Below are positions 13,100 to 23,985 of a stretch of DNA of 64,000 nucleotides, in pieces. This DNA comes from Sphagnum compactum (taxonomy: Eukaryota > Bryophyta > Sphagnopsida > Sphagnales): NCBI GenBank assembly GCA_965153455.1, contig OZ234496.1, forward strand, positions 8,641,863 through 8,705,862, given 5' to 3'. Both the position numbers and the translations under genes were made by a program. Every line of letters starts with the position of its first letter. Position 1 is the stretch's first letter. The notes under the pieces were generated by a model, which was not told the DNA's origin, ran no database searches, and was given only the letters and a program-made list of their open reading frames with translations.

Positions 13100-14720
13100 T
13101 ATCTAGTATTATTGATTTATTTTTCCTTTTAAAAATAACATTTGGTTTTGGTTTTGCACAAAAAAAAGATTGTTTTAAGTTTTCCAAGCGCAGGTTGAGC
13201 CCAATTCTTCATATTTCTAAACCTTGTAGTTCTAGTTTTGATAGATTTTTTCAAATTAAAAAACCTTTTGCTAATTTCAAAAGCAAAGTGCATTTCCAAC
13301 TTCCATCTACACATTAACACCCTATAAGACTCAAGCATATTATATATGAGCAAAGATTTACAATGAATTAAAACTGGGGATACTAGGTACATAATTTTAC
13401 AACTAATTAAAACTATTCAATTACTTATAATATAAAGTACAACCTACTTGCTAACTATTCAAAAAAGTTGAACTTACTTTACCTAAAGAACTTGAATTTG
13501 TGTTCAAGATTTTATAATTAAGGTTTTGGTTTCAATTCCAATTCTAGCAAAAGGCTAGTTCATAATCCAATTCTTATGCTAGTTTGACCAAAAGGATGCC
13601 AGCTTAGGTCCAAATCACAAGTACCTAAACAAATAAACCCCATTGTTCTACCATTCCAAATTGCCAACACTAGTTGATGCCATAAACCTAACATATAAAT
13701 GTTGATACAAGTGTTGGATGATTATTTGATTTTTTTAATAACCTTTAGTTTTGGATTTTGGAAAGATAAATTTATAAATAAAATGTAATTCCATTATTAA
13801 AGAGACTTAATGATCAAAGAACCTTTGGTTTTGGTTATGCTTTCTTGAAAATTTCCAAATTCAAGCCTTTAAATAATTAATTGGCAATTTCCATGAAATA
13901 ATTGACAAAAAAACCAACAATTTTATAGAAGGTTATAATTTGGTTTTAGTTCTTGGATTTTTTGAAAACCACAGAATCTTGAATTCTCTTGAAAACCATG
14001 TTTACATATGTCAAAACTAATTATATGAATTTGAAAAAGTTATAGTTATGTGTCTAGTATAACCATTATGAAAATTATTGGTTATTTGGTGTTATAGTTA
14101 ATAGTTATCAAAAACTGATTCATGTTAACTAATGTTGGTCAAGTTTGGGTATTTGGCTAGATAAAAATTTAAGAACTAGACTTAACACATGTATATGTCT
14201 TAAATTGGTCTTGGTTGGTTACATGGACCTAGACTTGGTTTAAAACCAAACCCAATGGATCTTTAGAATTTTTTGAAGGTCTAGGTCATAGGTTATAGTA
14301 AGCACCAAGGTCATAGGTTTGGCTATGGTTGAGGGTTTCTAAGGTTCTAAGCTTAATTTTTGAGATTTCATAGTCATTAATAAAACATAGAAAGAAATGT
14401 ACAAGAAACGAATGGCTTTGTAAAAAAACCCTAATACCATATGTAATAGGCCAAGATGTGTATTACAAGTCTAGGTACAAGGATAAAACCTTTTGAAACA
14501 TGGCCCCTAGATTCTTTTCAAAAGATTCTCATTATCAAAATTAACATTTTTTTCATCTATAAACCAAAATTTGCTCTCTTTGTTTATTTTCATAAAACAT
14601 GTAGTTTGTCTTGTAAACACATGTAGGTTCAAGTTTAATGGAAGGAAACAAGTAACTTCATGGGAAGACAAAAAATTACAATTGACAACATGCTAGTTAA
14701 TAAACCCTGCTTATACATCA
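13100..14720. repeat. Dispersed repeat family, copy 1
   Basis: About 1.6 kb of sequence that can be followed by eye along a second, diverged copy at 28.4-33.4 kb in the same orientation and order. Shared landmarks include CTTCATATTTC (13,208 and 28,408), ACCTAAAGAACTTGAA/ACCTAAAGAACCTAAA, AACACTAGTTGATGCC/AACACTAGTTGATACA, ATCAAAGAACCTTTGGTT, CAATTTTATAGAAGGTTAT, GTTGAGGGTTTCTAAG and TTGTCTTGTAAACACATG. I see no intact coding capacity and cannot assign a transposon class. Confidence 0.65.
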
Positions 14721-16785
14721 ATGAGATATCAAAATGGGTGCAAGCATGGTCAAATAGACAACTCAAGATCCTTGTAATATAAATGGAAAGTAGACATAAA
14801 ATAAATATTAATATATTGAACTTAGGAATGTCAACTATTTTAATGATCAATATGAACATATCTATTATTTATATATATTATATTACAATGATATTGAAGA
14901 ATCACTGTAAATAATATATATGCATTTGAATAATTTTTCAGAAATACAAATAGAAAAAAAATTGCTTGCAAAATAAATTTTTTCATAAAATAGGCCGCAA
15001 GTAGATGAAACATTGGATTTTTCTATCTTCAATTTAAAGATATTTTAAAATGTACTAATATGTTCTCAACTTTTACCTACTATAATCATAATATAACAAA
15101 CTTATAGTGTAAACTAACGTTCAAACACAACTTTGATTAGCCAAATTCAAACACATTTGTTACTTAATTCTATTGTATTAAAGTTTTTCAAATTTTATAT
15201 TTAATTTACCATCATCTCAATACATGCCCCCATGGTATCATAAGTTACTTAAAGTGACATTGAATTTACTTTTTTCTATTTTTGTCAAAAACTAAATAAT
15301 TTTTAGATTAAATTTTTGACATGGGTACATTCACAATATAATGTACCAAGGACTATGTACACTCCTTAATTTCTACAATCTCAAACTTTGGAAAATCACC
15401 AAAAAAAAAAAAGGTTTATTGCATCATGTTTTGTTATTGTTGAATTTTCATCCCAAAGAATTTTGTGTAATTTCCATTTTTTTTAATGGTCAAAAAGTAG
15501 TGGAAAGTGTATTGTAAATAATTACTTTTAATTTCACTTGTCCTTAATCTTATTTTAAACTTAACCATTCATGCTCTCAATTTATGGAGACCCATATATT
15601 GATGAGCTTAAGGGCATGGTATAAGAGAAAACATGAAATCATGCCCTAAATTGCCTTAATTTATATTTGCATTATTTCGATTTAAGCATGTTTAAAAAAC
15701 TCAAAATTGGAAGACTTCCTTAAAGATTTTTCTTCTCTTTTGGTTTAAGGAAGGGCAAGATTGCATTTTCATGTTAAAATATATATTTTCAAACCATATT
15801 TGCAAATATGGGGTATATGTTGCATTAGCAGAATTTGAATATTATGAATTTGAATTTCAACATTATATGTATTGCAATTTGAGCATAATGTACAATGAAG
15901 ATTAACGATTGAAGACCTTAAGTAGAAATTTAATCTATTTGTGAAAAATCCAATGAAATCCATACAGAATGCACTATATGTTCAATCTTTTGAATTAGAC
16001 AATTTGTGGACTCAATGTTGTTTTAAAACATGGGATTGGATATGGATGAAAACATAAAATCATTCATGAAAATTAGGGTTAGTTTACTATATCCCATCTT
16101 CAAACTCCTTGTTACTACCCATTTGTGAACTCCTGAGTTTGCTACAAGGTTCGAACAACACCGTAACATTATTGTCAAGAAGCTCATCACGTTGTGAGCT
16201 TTGTTGCTAGAGATTTTAGAAGTTGCCATTCTTTTGATTTGCATAAGCTTGCATTGAAGTTCCATTGTGCCCACCAAAGTTTTTTCCGTGCATATTTCAA
16301 GGATGGATGCACACAAAACTTCATTGGAGCTTCACTTGCCACCGTTGTCTACCTGCCAAAATGGCTATTGTAAAGATTTCAAACAAGGCCTGGGAATTGT
16401 TGTAGCAAGGTTGCAACACAGTGTAATCTTTCCCCTTTGTAAATCCATGTGGTAAATATGAAGAAGGTTGCAAGCGCAAGTAACTTGTATGAACACAATA
16501 TAAGACTGTAATTGAGCAAGAGCATTTAAGTCAAGTTGTAAACAATCCTTGTAAACCACAACAACAGAAAAATTGATAAGTAATTAAAACTATGTGTATT
16601 TGATTAGGTTACAAACAATATGATTTATGCAATTCAAGGACACATTAATAAACTTTCAATGCTAAACTAGGACTGGAAAGGATTATCAAGAAGTTCAAGA
16701 TGAAAAGCCATTGACATTCTGGAAATTGTAGTAATCAACAAAAACCTTTAGGATCTAGGATGGAAATGCATGGGTAGGGTTGACA
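14721..16785. other. AT-rich non-genic DNA
   Basis: No gene-like sequence. Long A and T runs and short random frames only. Confidence 0.5.
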
Positions 16786-16789
16786 TTTG

Positions 16790-17290
16790 TAGTGATTACT
16801 ATTAACATACAAGATTCAAATACAAGAGTCAAGGTGTAACATCACATTGGACTATAGTAGGAGCAATTTGCCAACTATGAGCCACTATTAACTTTAGTGA
16901 GCACTAGAAACTATATAATATGCTTGTAGTGATTGTCAATAAAACATAGAAAATAATTCATGGAGGAGAATAAGGTTTTAATATGATTGTGACCAGCAAG
17001 ATATGTGACTTAAAATGGAAAATAAATGGAGGACAAAAGTGTTTTAGTGACTATCAATAAGATATGTGACTGAAGATGGAGATTACATGGAGGATAGTAG
17101 GGATAACTAATGATTGCCAACAACATACGTAGGACTCAAGATGGAGATGAATGAAGATGATGGATTTACATGGACTATAATAACACTTTCAAAAACATAT
17201 GGGACTTAAAATGGAATTGCATAGACTAAATTAGTGACATGTAGTGAATGTCAATGAGATATGAGGGTAAAATCACAATCAAAGAAGCCA
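16790..17290. repeat. Degenerate ~60-bp satellite, block 1
   Basis: Monomers follow the pattern (T)AGTGATTGTCAACAA-ATATGTGACTCAAGATGG-A-ATGGAGGATAGTAGGG. They are recognisable near 16,930, 16,985, 17,041, 17,101, 17,180 and 17,230 at 60-70 base spacing. Their order is repeated in block 2 about 950-975 bases downstream. Confidence 0.65.
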
Positions 17291-17889
17291 CACAAGTGAG
17301 TGGACATTGTTTAAAATTACATTTGTGTAGGTTTGAAATATCAGAATGGAAACATAATAGTTTGGATTGTCATAAATTCTTTTGGAATATTTTTCATTAA
17401 TTGCAAAGTGTACATGTTCAAAACTAGACACAAATCAAAAAAACAAATTGCATGTTCAAAGCACTCGAACTTGATAGTGGACATTCTTTGTTTTTTTCAA
17501 ATGTCTTTTTTTTCAACCAAATGTGCACCATTCCTTTTGAAAATTGGCTTAAGGATTTTAACATTGATGATTAGAAGGGCAAAAGGACTTGAATTGATGA
17601 TTTTTTTTTTAATAACCCATTTGAACACATTTGGTTCAAAAGTGTTTTTGAACTTGAAAATTATGGATTTTGAAAGTGTGGCTTTAATAAAAGTTATTCA
17701 TATGTATGTGATAAAGGGCATGAATGCATAATATACATGATATAAAATCAATTTCTAGTCAAAATGTATATATATCTAAAATGCAATGCTAAATGGAGTA
17801 TCTGAAATATAAAATTTTAAGTTATAAACCAATGCAAAAATGACATGTGTCATGTGCAGTCCTTGGAAAAAACTTTTACCTTGGTGCCC
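17291..17889. other. Spacer interrupting the satellite
   Basis: Unrelated AT-rich sequence between the two satellite blocks. A 132-codon plus-strand frame (17,333-17,731) lies here. It is rich in F, I, K and L, has no recognisable motif, and looks like chance in AT-rich DNA, so I do not call it a gene. Confidence 0.4.
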
Positions 17890-18480
17890 CTGGCTCCTTT
17901 GACCGTGATTTCACCCATGGGGTTTAAGGTGGAATATACATGGAGAAAAATTGATTTTAAATGACAGTCAGAAAAATATGTGACTCAATATGGAAAACAA
18001 ATGGATGACATGATGGTTTTAGTGATTGTCAAAAAGACATGTGACTCAAGATGGAGATTAGATGGAGGATAGTAGGGTTTTAGTGACTATCAGGAACATG
18101 TGGGACTCATGATGGACTTATATGAACTGCAATAGGACTTTCAAAGGCATTTGGGACTCAACATGGAATTCCATAGACTACATTAATGATTGTCAATGAG
18201 ATATGGGGTTAAGATGGAAAATACATGGACATGAATAAGGTTTTAAATGACTGTCAACAAAATATGTGATTCAAGATGGGTTAGACATAGAGGATAGAAG
18301 GGTTTTAGTGATTATTAGCAATATATGTTACTCAAGATGGAGGTTGAATAGAGAGTTGTAAGGGTTTCAATGGATTGTTAGCAACTTGAAGGACTCAATA
18401 TAAGAAGTATGTGAATTGTTTTAGGCTTTTAGTGAATTATGATTGTTAGCAACATGCATGATTCAACAACATGGACTATC
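17890..18480. repeat. Degenerate ~60-bp satellite, block 2
   Basis: The same monomer family as block 1. The monomer at 18,016 corresponds to the one at 17,041 (offset 975) and the ACTTTCAAA monomer at 18,137 to the one at 17,185 (offset 952). The block therefore appears to be a duplication of several consecutive monomers, that is, a higher-order repeat. Confidence 0.65.
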
Positions 18481-19380
18481 AAGAAATAGAGAATGTCATC
18501 AACATATTGGACCATTACTTGAAATTCATGGCTTTTGTTAACCACAAACATGAGTTTTGAATGTCTAGAGTAACAATGGTCAAATGTATTTGAAAAACTT
18601 GTAGTGCAGCCATGGACCGGTCATTGAACCTTAAACCCTAAACAAGATTAATGCAAAGTAACAACAACATGGAAAATGGTTTCAAGAGGTGGAAAATGGT
18701 CTCAAGTTAAACTCACCATCAAAATTGCAACAAATAAGAGCTATTGTACTCCAATCTATTCTTGGTATTGCATCCTTAGCAAGAGATGGTTTTAAAATTC
18801 CTAACAACACCCACTAGTCCAAATGCATCTCTTGCCCACACCCCTCAAATAAACACTTCTAGTAGAACTAGAAAAATGACTTACTACACACCAAGAGTGA
18901 TAAACATGTTTGGAAAAAACAAACTTGTAGTCCCAAGTAGGTTCAAACAATCTATGACAAATTGGGCAAGGCAAAATTGCTAAAAGATGTGGGTAGTTAA
19001 GATAATGTTCACCCTCCAAACCTAAAAAAAACAATGGTGATGGAGTTAGATTTAGGTGTTGATTCCCATTCATGATCACTTGCACTTGAAGGCAAAGTGC
19101 AACCTTGTGAGGCGACTTTCTGTCCCTCTATTCCCGGTTCTACAAGGTGACTATGCTTGGAAGCACAAAAACTACTGGTGAAGGAAAGATGCAAGTGTAA
19201 TTCTAGATGTTAAATTGCGTTTGTAGTTGAAATTAAGTAGCCTGCCTCCTATGCGTCATTCACGATTAGGGTTGATAGATATATTTTTTCCAAGCTCACA
19301 CGCTACACATTCTAGGACTTTATGTCAAATTGTCATTCATTTAAACCAATGTTTAAAGATTCAACACCATGTCCAACATA
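18481..19380. other. Non-genic DNA
   Basis: No gene supported. Overlapping 60-95 codon frames occur on both strands at 18.8-19.2 kb, but none has a recognisable motif. Confidence 0.4.
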
Positions 19381-19739
19381 GTTGCAGACCACTAGTCACT
19401 TGAAATGTTGTTTCTAACACATAGGTTATTCAAATTTGGCTTGCCATAGCTCATTAAAAAGTTAACAACAAGGCGCATCTTGCTACTAAATCCTAAGCTC
19501 TACAGCTAAACCAGCAAGACGTTATGCTACAAAACCCAAGAGGGTTTTACAAAGGTGATAATTCAACTTGGCTGCAGACCATCAGTCACTTAAAACATCA
19601 TTTCTAACACATACATTATTCAAATCTAGCTTGCCTTAGCTCGTTAGAAAGCTAACTACAAGGCGCAACATACTACCAAATCTCAAGCTTTGCAGCTGAA
19701 CCAGCAAGAAGTTATGCTATGAAACCCGAGGGGATTTGT
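19381..19739. repeat. Tandem duplication, 190-bp period
   Basis: Copy 1 starts with GTTGCAGACCA at 19,381 and copy 2 with GCTGCAGACCA at 19,571. Both run in register through TTTCTAACACATA, TTATTCAAAT, GCTTGCC, CTAC(A)AAGGCGCA, CCAGCAAGA and GTTATGCTA. The copies differ at many positions, so the duplication is old. Confidence 0.75.
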
Positions 19740-19996
19740 GAGATTTCTCTAAAGTTCCAATCTTCCAACACTATCACTACCTACCCCCATTCCTTCAAAA
19801 CTATTACAAAATTTTCATTCTACTTCCCTTCCTTCTCCCCTCTACTAAGACTAATCATTCTTTTCCTCTCCATGAAGCTTGTGGAAACAAGTATTCAAGA
19901 TTGAATGAAAATTATCTCCGAGACAAAAAGAGAAACCCCAATGATCGGAGTCCGCATTTTAAAGAGAAGGAGAAGGGAGGTGAAGGTAGATTCAAA

Positions 19997-20250
19997 GCTT
20001 GGTGGCCAATGGAATGTTACAAGCTTGGTGGCCAATGGAAGGTTCCATGCTTGGTGGCCAATGGAAGGTTCCATGCTTGGTGGCCAATGGAAGGTTCCAT
20101 GCTTGGTGGCCAATGGAAGGTTCCATGCTTGGTGGCCAATGGAATGTTCCAAGCTTGGTGGCCAATGGAAGGTTCCAAGCTTGGTGGCCAAAGGAAGGTT
20201 CCAAGCTTGGTGGCCAATGGAAGGTTCCATGCTTGGTGGCCAATGGAAGG
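19997..20250. repeat. 26-bp minisatellite, ten units
   Basis: Ten head-to-tail units start with GCTTGGTGGCC at 19,997 and every 26 bases to 20,231. Copies are nearly identical, differing mainly at AAGGTTCC versus AATGTTCC and at CCATGC versus CCAAGC, so the array is young or homogenised. Each unit holds short self-complementary pieces (TTGG-TGG-CCAA and GGAA-GG-TTCC). Because 26 is not a multiple of 3 and the unit contains no stop in several frames, long frames run across it on both strands (up to 165 codons). These are by-products. The array is flanked on both sides by GAAGGAGAAGG-like purine sequence. Confidence 0.95.
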
Positions 20251-20392
20251 TGAAGGAGAAACACCTTTTCACCTCTTCCATTTTCCCCCCAACAAACTTT
20301 ACTTAAACCTTCAATTTTTTCCTTTAACCTCACGGTTTTACTTTACCATGGTTCTAAGCCGTTACTCATGCCTTCCTTTCCATTTCTTCGAT

Positions 20393-20400
20393 CTATAAAT
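20393..20400 (+). promoter_or_regulatory. TATA-box-like element
   Basis: CTATAAAT lies about 100 bases upstream of the ATG at 20,494, in a spot where start and 5' UTR spacing would be normal for a plant RNA polymerase II promoter. It supports the idea that the interrupted frame downstream is, or was, transcribed. No experimental evidence is available here. Confidence 0.4.
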
Positions 20401-20493
20401 TACGACTATGCACCTCAATGTAACAAGTCCTTCGCACCTTCATTGTCGATTTGATTTGGTTGAAGATCTGACATTTTTCCTCTCCTTGAAATT

Positions 20494-20916
20494 ATGGCGT
20501 CGCGCACGGTCACATCTTACAGGCCGCAAGCCGCACAAGCGAATGAAGAACCGCCTCTGGATTCATCTTTAAATCTTACCGTAACACAGCATCCTCGTGA
20601 TGAAGAACCCGAACCTTGAGAGGTGCGTGCTCGTCTTGAAGTTGAACCCCTTCGAGCCTGGTACTATCGTATTTCTCCGAACTCTCGCACCTTGGTGATC
20701 TTGTTACAAGTCGACCCCGCTTTTGGTGACGAACCCGAGACCGTTTGTGAAGGTTGTTACGAAACTGAAGATACTTCTATCTTCGCATGGTCTTCAGATC
20801 CCGGCGTTGGACATTATCGTTGGTTGCGCGGTCTGATTCGTCGACTGTCTCTTAATAGCAAGGCAGACTACCTAGTTCGCACCATTCGACACATCCTAGA
20901 TTTCCTGCAGTTGTGA
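20494..20916 (+). pseudogene. Unidentified ORF with one in-frame TGA
   Basis: From ATG 20,494 the frame runs 140 codons to TGA 20,914, with a single internal stop, TGA, at codon 42 (20,617-20,619). Both halves are noticeably GC-richer than the surroundings and look coding. The first half is polar and rich in E, P, Q and S. The second half contains RAWYYRISPNSRTLVILLQV and two Cys in CEGCYE, and ends in a basic, helical stretch. I recognise no family. A TATA-like box sits about 100 bases upstream and an AATAAA at 20,987-20,992, about 70 bases after the stop, so the unit has the outline of a small gene. It may be a young pseudogene, part of a retroelement gag, or an orphan gene in which the stop is a recent or sequencing change. 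Confidence 0.4.
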
Positions 20917-22280
20917 ACTATCATTATGGCATAGCCCAGAATTTTAAATGTACTTGCAGCTCCTTGCTGAGCTTAACCTTATTCTAAATAAATGTTTCAG
21001 TTATCATTAGATTCCAGTTGCCATTGGCACACTATCATACTATCTATTTAATCGTGGAGTTGCCTCGAATTAAACTTATGTTCAACAGCTTGAAGATTAT
21101 TCTATCTCTATTAGACTTTTTGTCGCAACCCCACTTTGGGCAAAGTGTGAGGATGCAACTCACATTCCCAAAGTTGGGGACTTGGAGTCTTCTCGGACTC
21201 CTGAAAACTTAGAAGTCGATTGCAGGGGTCAAAACACCTTGCATTGAAGAGTTCTTTATACCATTGGAAAGGTCTTGAAGAGTAGATATCTAAAATGGCA
21301 TCGCGTGGGCCATTTGAAGATCTACAGCCTAAATTATGGGCAAAAGAAGGGCCGGGAGTCAAACTGGCAATTTGACTCCCGACCACTAAAAGTCGGGAAT
21401 CAACCCGATCCCGGTGTGTGCAGGTGGAGTGCAATACACCGTTGGAAAGTTCTCGAGGAGAGCTACAATTTTGGTTCAGACTTCACTCCAATCGAAGGTT
21501 GGAGCCGGGAGATATGAGCTCCCAAAGTCCCGGGAGTCCAAACCGGGACAGTTTCGGGACTCCTCCTTGGGAGTCCTGGGAAAAAGTGTCATTCGGATGT
21601 AGCCTCGGCGGAGAGCTACAGAGAATACTATGTGGGGGAATGTGTTGGCTTCCCCCGAATACGGGCCGTGGTGAATCAAGTGAGTCCAAGGTTGCCCGTG
21701 GCCTGTCCTAGCACCAAAGTGATCCAGAAAGTGGTCTAACCAACTTGTGTTGGTTTTGATGCAGATTTGAGTAGGTGAAAAGCTTGTCACTCTTCCTAGT
21801 CCATCCCGAGGCTTCAACACGACCCTCTACCCCTTTTAGTGTTGAAGGCTGGGAGCGTGCCCCGAGTCCCTCCCTTTTCCGCAACTTGAACAAGTTAGCC
21901 CAACTTGGGGCTAACTAGGGACAAAGGAGCGCGTCACCTTTCATTAACACCCCTTCAATTGCTTCGAGAATTTCTAACATGCTTGCTATTCCCTAAATAC
22001 CATAACAAGACTAATGTTGTGTTGAACACTGCTAATTTTGGTGTCTACTTCTACCCCCAACCCTCTAGAGATTTCTCACCCCTAATTACGCAATAGAGTT
22101 TCTAAAACTATGGTTATAAGCCTTCGTTGAAAAAAAGAACTAATCCAACTCCTTATTCAACAATAACGCATTTCAGAAAAGAAAACAAACCCCCTATGCA
22201 CCAAGCACATTCATCATTCCCTATGAAGTCGCTAAAAGCCCTTAATAACCTTACCCCACTCAAATGACCCTGATGTAATT
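20917..22280. other. GC-richer non-coding block with related ~180-bp segments
   Basis: This stretch is less AT-rich than its flanks. Segments beginning CCATTGGAAAGGTCTTGAAG (near 21,260) and CCGTTGGAAAGTTCTCGAGG (near 21,438) are related and about 180 bases apart. Repeated GGGAGTC/GACTCCC words occur from 21,350 to 21,580. The appearance is that of a retroelement non-coding or LTR region, but I could not find matching LTR ends or a primer-binding site. Confidence 0.4.
21353..21381. repeat. Perfect 11-bp inverted repeat (hairpin)
   Basis: CGGGAGTCAAA (21,353-21,363) is followed by a seven-base loop and its exact complement TTTGACTCCCG (21,371-21,381). Further GGGAGTCC and GGGACTCC words at 21,530-21,580 could pair as well, so the transcribed region would be highly structured. 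Confidence 0.8.
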
Positions 22281-22559
22281 CTTAAAAATCGAGACTACCG
22301 CACATGGTTGTGTCGGTATGGCTCACAAACCTTTTAGCGCTTCCATGTATCCAACTTGATTGATGCAGAGTGCCATCTATCTTTGGTTGATACATGTTTT
22401 TCCCATAACCTAAGGTGCTCATCCTCCCCTGTTCGAGACAAGTTTCTAAAAATTCCGACCAAGCATAATTGATAATCAAGCTTTCTCAGCACAAACTCTT
22501 ACTCAACAAGAACCACACTTATGAGGTCTATTAAATTATTCTGAAAGCAAAGATTGATA

Positions 22560-23710
22560 ACACTTAAAATCTAGATGTCAAACTCCGATTACAACTGCAA
22601 CAACTTTGCCTCCTTTGTTCCAATAAACATGAGGTGGTACTCAACTTGCCCCTTAACCTTTTTGAACTCCTTTTGAACCTCATCTTTCAACTTTTGAAAG
22701 GTAGAAACACGGTCTTCTATTGTTGGCAAGTCTTTGCGTAGATTAAAAATATACTCTTACCAAATTTTGATGCATTGGACCTGAGACTCCCTGAAAACAT
22801 GAGCTTGTTGTTTGTTTAGTGCTTTAGGCATGCTGCCTCCTCCTCCTCTCTATTTGAATCAACAAAGTTGTCTATATCTACTATAGGCCCAACTTTGCTG
22901 CATAGAGCTATTTCTAGAGTCTATAGTCTATAACTAGTCGTGTATTGTCCATTTAGCAAGAATGCACCAATTCACCTTCTTCCTAGTCTTGATTTGATAT
23001 GTGATCCCGTGAGCTTTGGCTCTGTTGATCATTCGATTATTGGGCACTTATGTATTTTGGTTCATGATCATCCACAAAGTCTCCACCTTAATTATCAAAG
23101 CCTTGTCCTCATCGTGACAATACCTATAACCATTACGATTAAAAGGGCCAAACAAAGCTACAACCTTGTTTTCTTCTATCTCCTTCCTTATCCTTAATAT
23201 CTTTGGTGTTATCCTTTCATTAAAAATCCCATATTTCACCCAAAAGTTTTAGTGCAACAGCTCAGTCTTTTTGTCCAAAATGATGTTTGGCTTCATTCCA
23301 TACAAAAGGATTATGTAGCAACTCAATAGAGCTCCTACTATTTTTACTTTAACATTCTTACCTAGCGTAGCCAAACTAGCGTTTGCTGATAATGACATTA
23401 ACTAAAACTTGGCGTATGTGTACAATTGTAGTGCACTACAAAGTTAACATCTACACTCAAATGTTGTGTGGAAAACATCAAAGTTTTGATGTTGCCCCGC
23501 ACATGTACATCATGCACTAATTGAGCTATGAGGTTGGCGACGAATGCAAAAACACATACAATCTTGTCCAACAAGATCCTGGAAGCCAAAAACATGGACG
23601 AGTATGATCTTAGTGGGGAAATTTCTGACATATAAATTTCAAATTTCTCTACTTCGCACATAACTTGTGTACCCCTACCTATTACCACATGTGACATCAG
23701 TTTGACCAAT
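22560..23710 (-). pseudogene. Possible decayed coding region, minus strand
   Basis: Several minus-strand frames have coding-like composition: 23,398-23,709, 23,048-23,239, and a stretch at about 22,590-22,850 that reads as a charged helical segment (TIEDRVSTFQKLKDEVQKEF). They are in different phases and separated by stops. Together they could be a mutated gene or retroelement gag-like protein. I recognise no domain, and the case rests only on amino-acid composition. Confidence 0.25.
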
Positions 23711-23829
23711 AAAAATACCCTAAATTACCACTTCATCCATGTCCAAGACAAAAATTTGCCTTGTATGGACTATAAAAGTTGCTAAATGAATTAATATACC
23801 ATGCAGTCACCTAGGATTTGACTTCTCAA

Positions 23830-23985
23830 AATGGAGGTGAAGAATTCAAATCCTCACACTTGCAACCTTGGCTACCTTAGTCTTAGATGACCTAAATAGG
23901 TAGCTTAAACCGCTTAGGCAAGGTGGGCTAAGGTTGGTTGCCTAGCTTAAAGGGCGTATGCTAAATAAGGTAGGTAGGTGAAATT
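23830..23985 (+). mobile_element. tRNA-like head joined to TAGG/CCTA-rich repeat (SINE-like)
   Basis: A polymerase III B-box-like GAATTCAAATCC (23,842-23,853) is followed by CTTGCAACCT and then a TAGG/CTTAGG-rich degenerate stretch ending in GGTAGGTAGG. The same arrangement occurs in reverse at 30.5 kb, so this looks like one dispersed family. The A box is poor here. Classification as a SINE is an inference. Confidence 0.4.

Noticed and set aside
17333-17731. 132-codon plus-strand frame
   Set aside because: Composition dominated by F, I, K, L and N as expected for chance in AT-rich DNA; no motif, and it lies inside a satellite spacer.
19997-20250. Possible CRISPR-like array
   Set aside because: Units abut directly with no unique spacers, and the context is a plant nuclear genome.
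19901-20398. Long plus-strand frames (up to 165 codons) and minus-strand frames across 19.9-20.4 kb
   Set aside because: They exist only because a 26-base unit without stops is repeated; several frames on both strands are open at once and encode the same shifted phrases.
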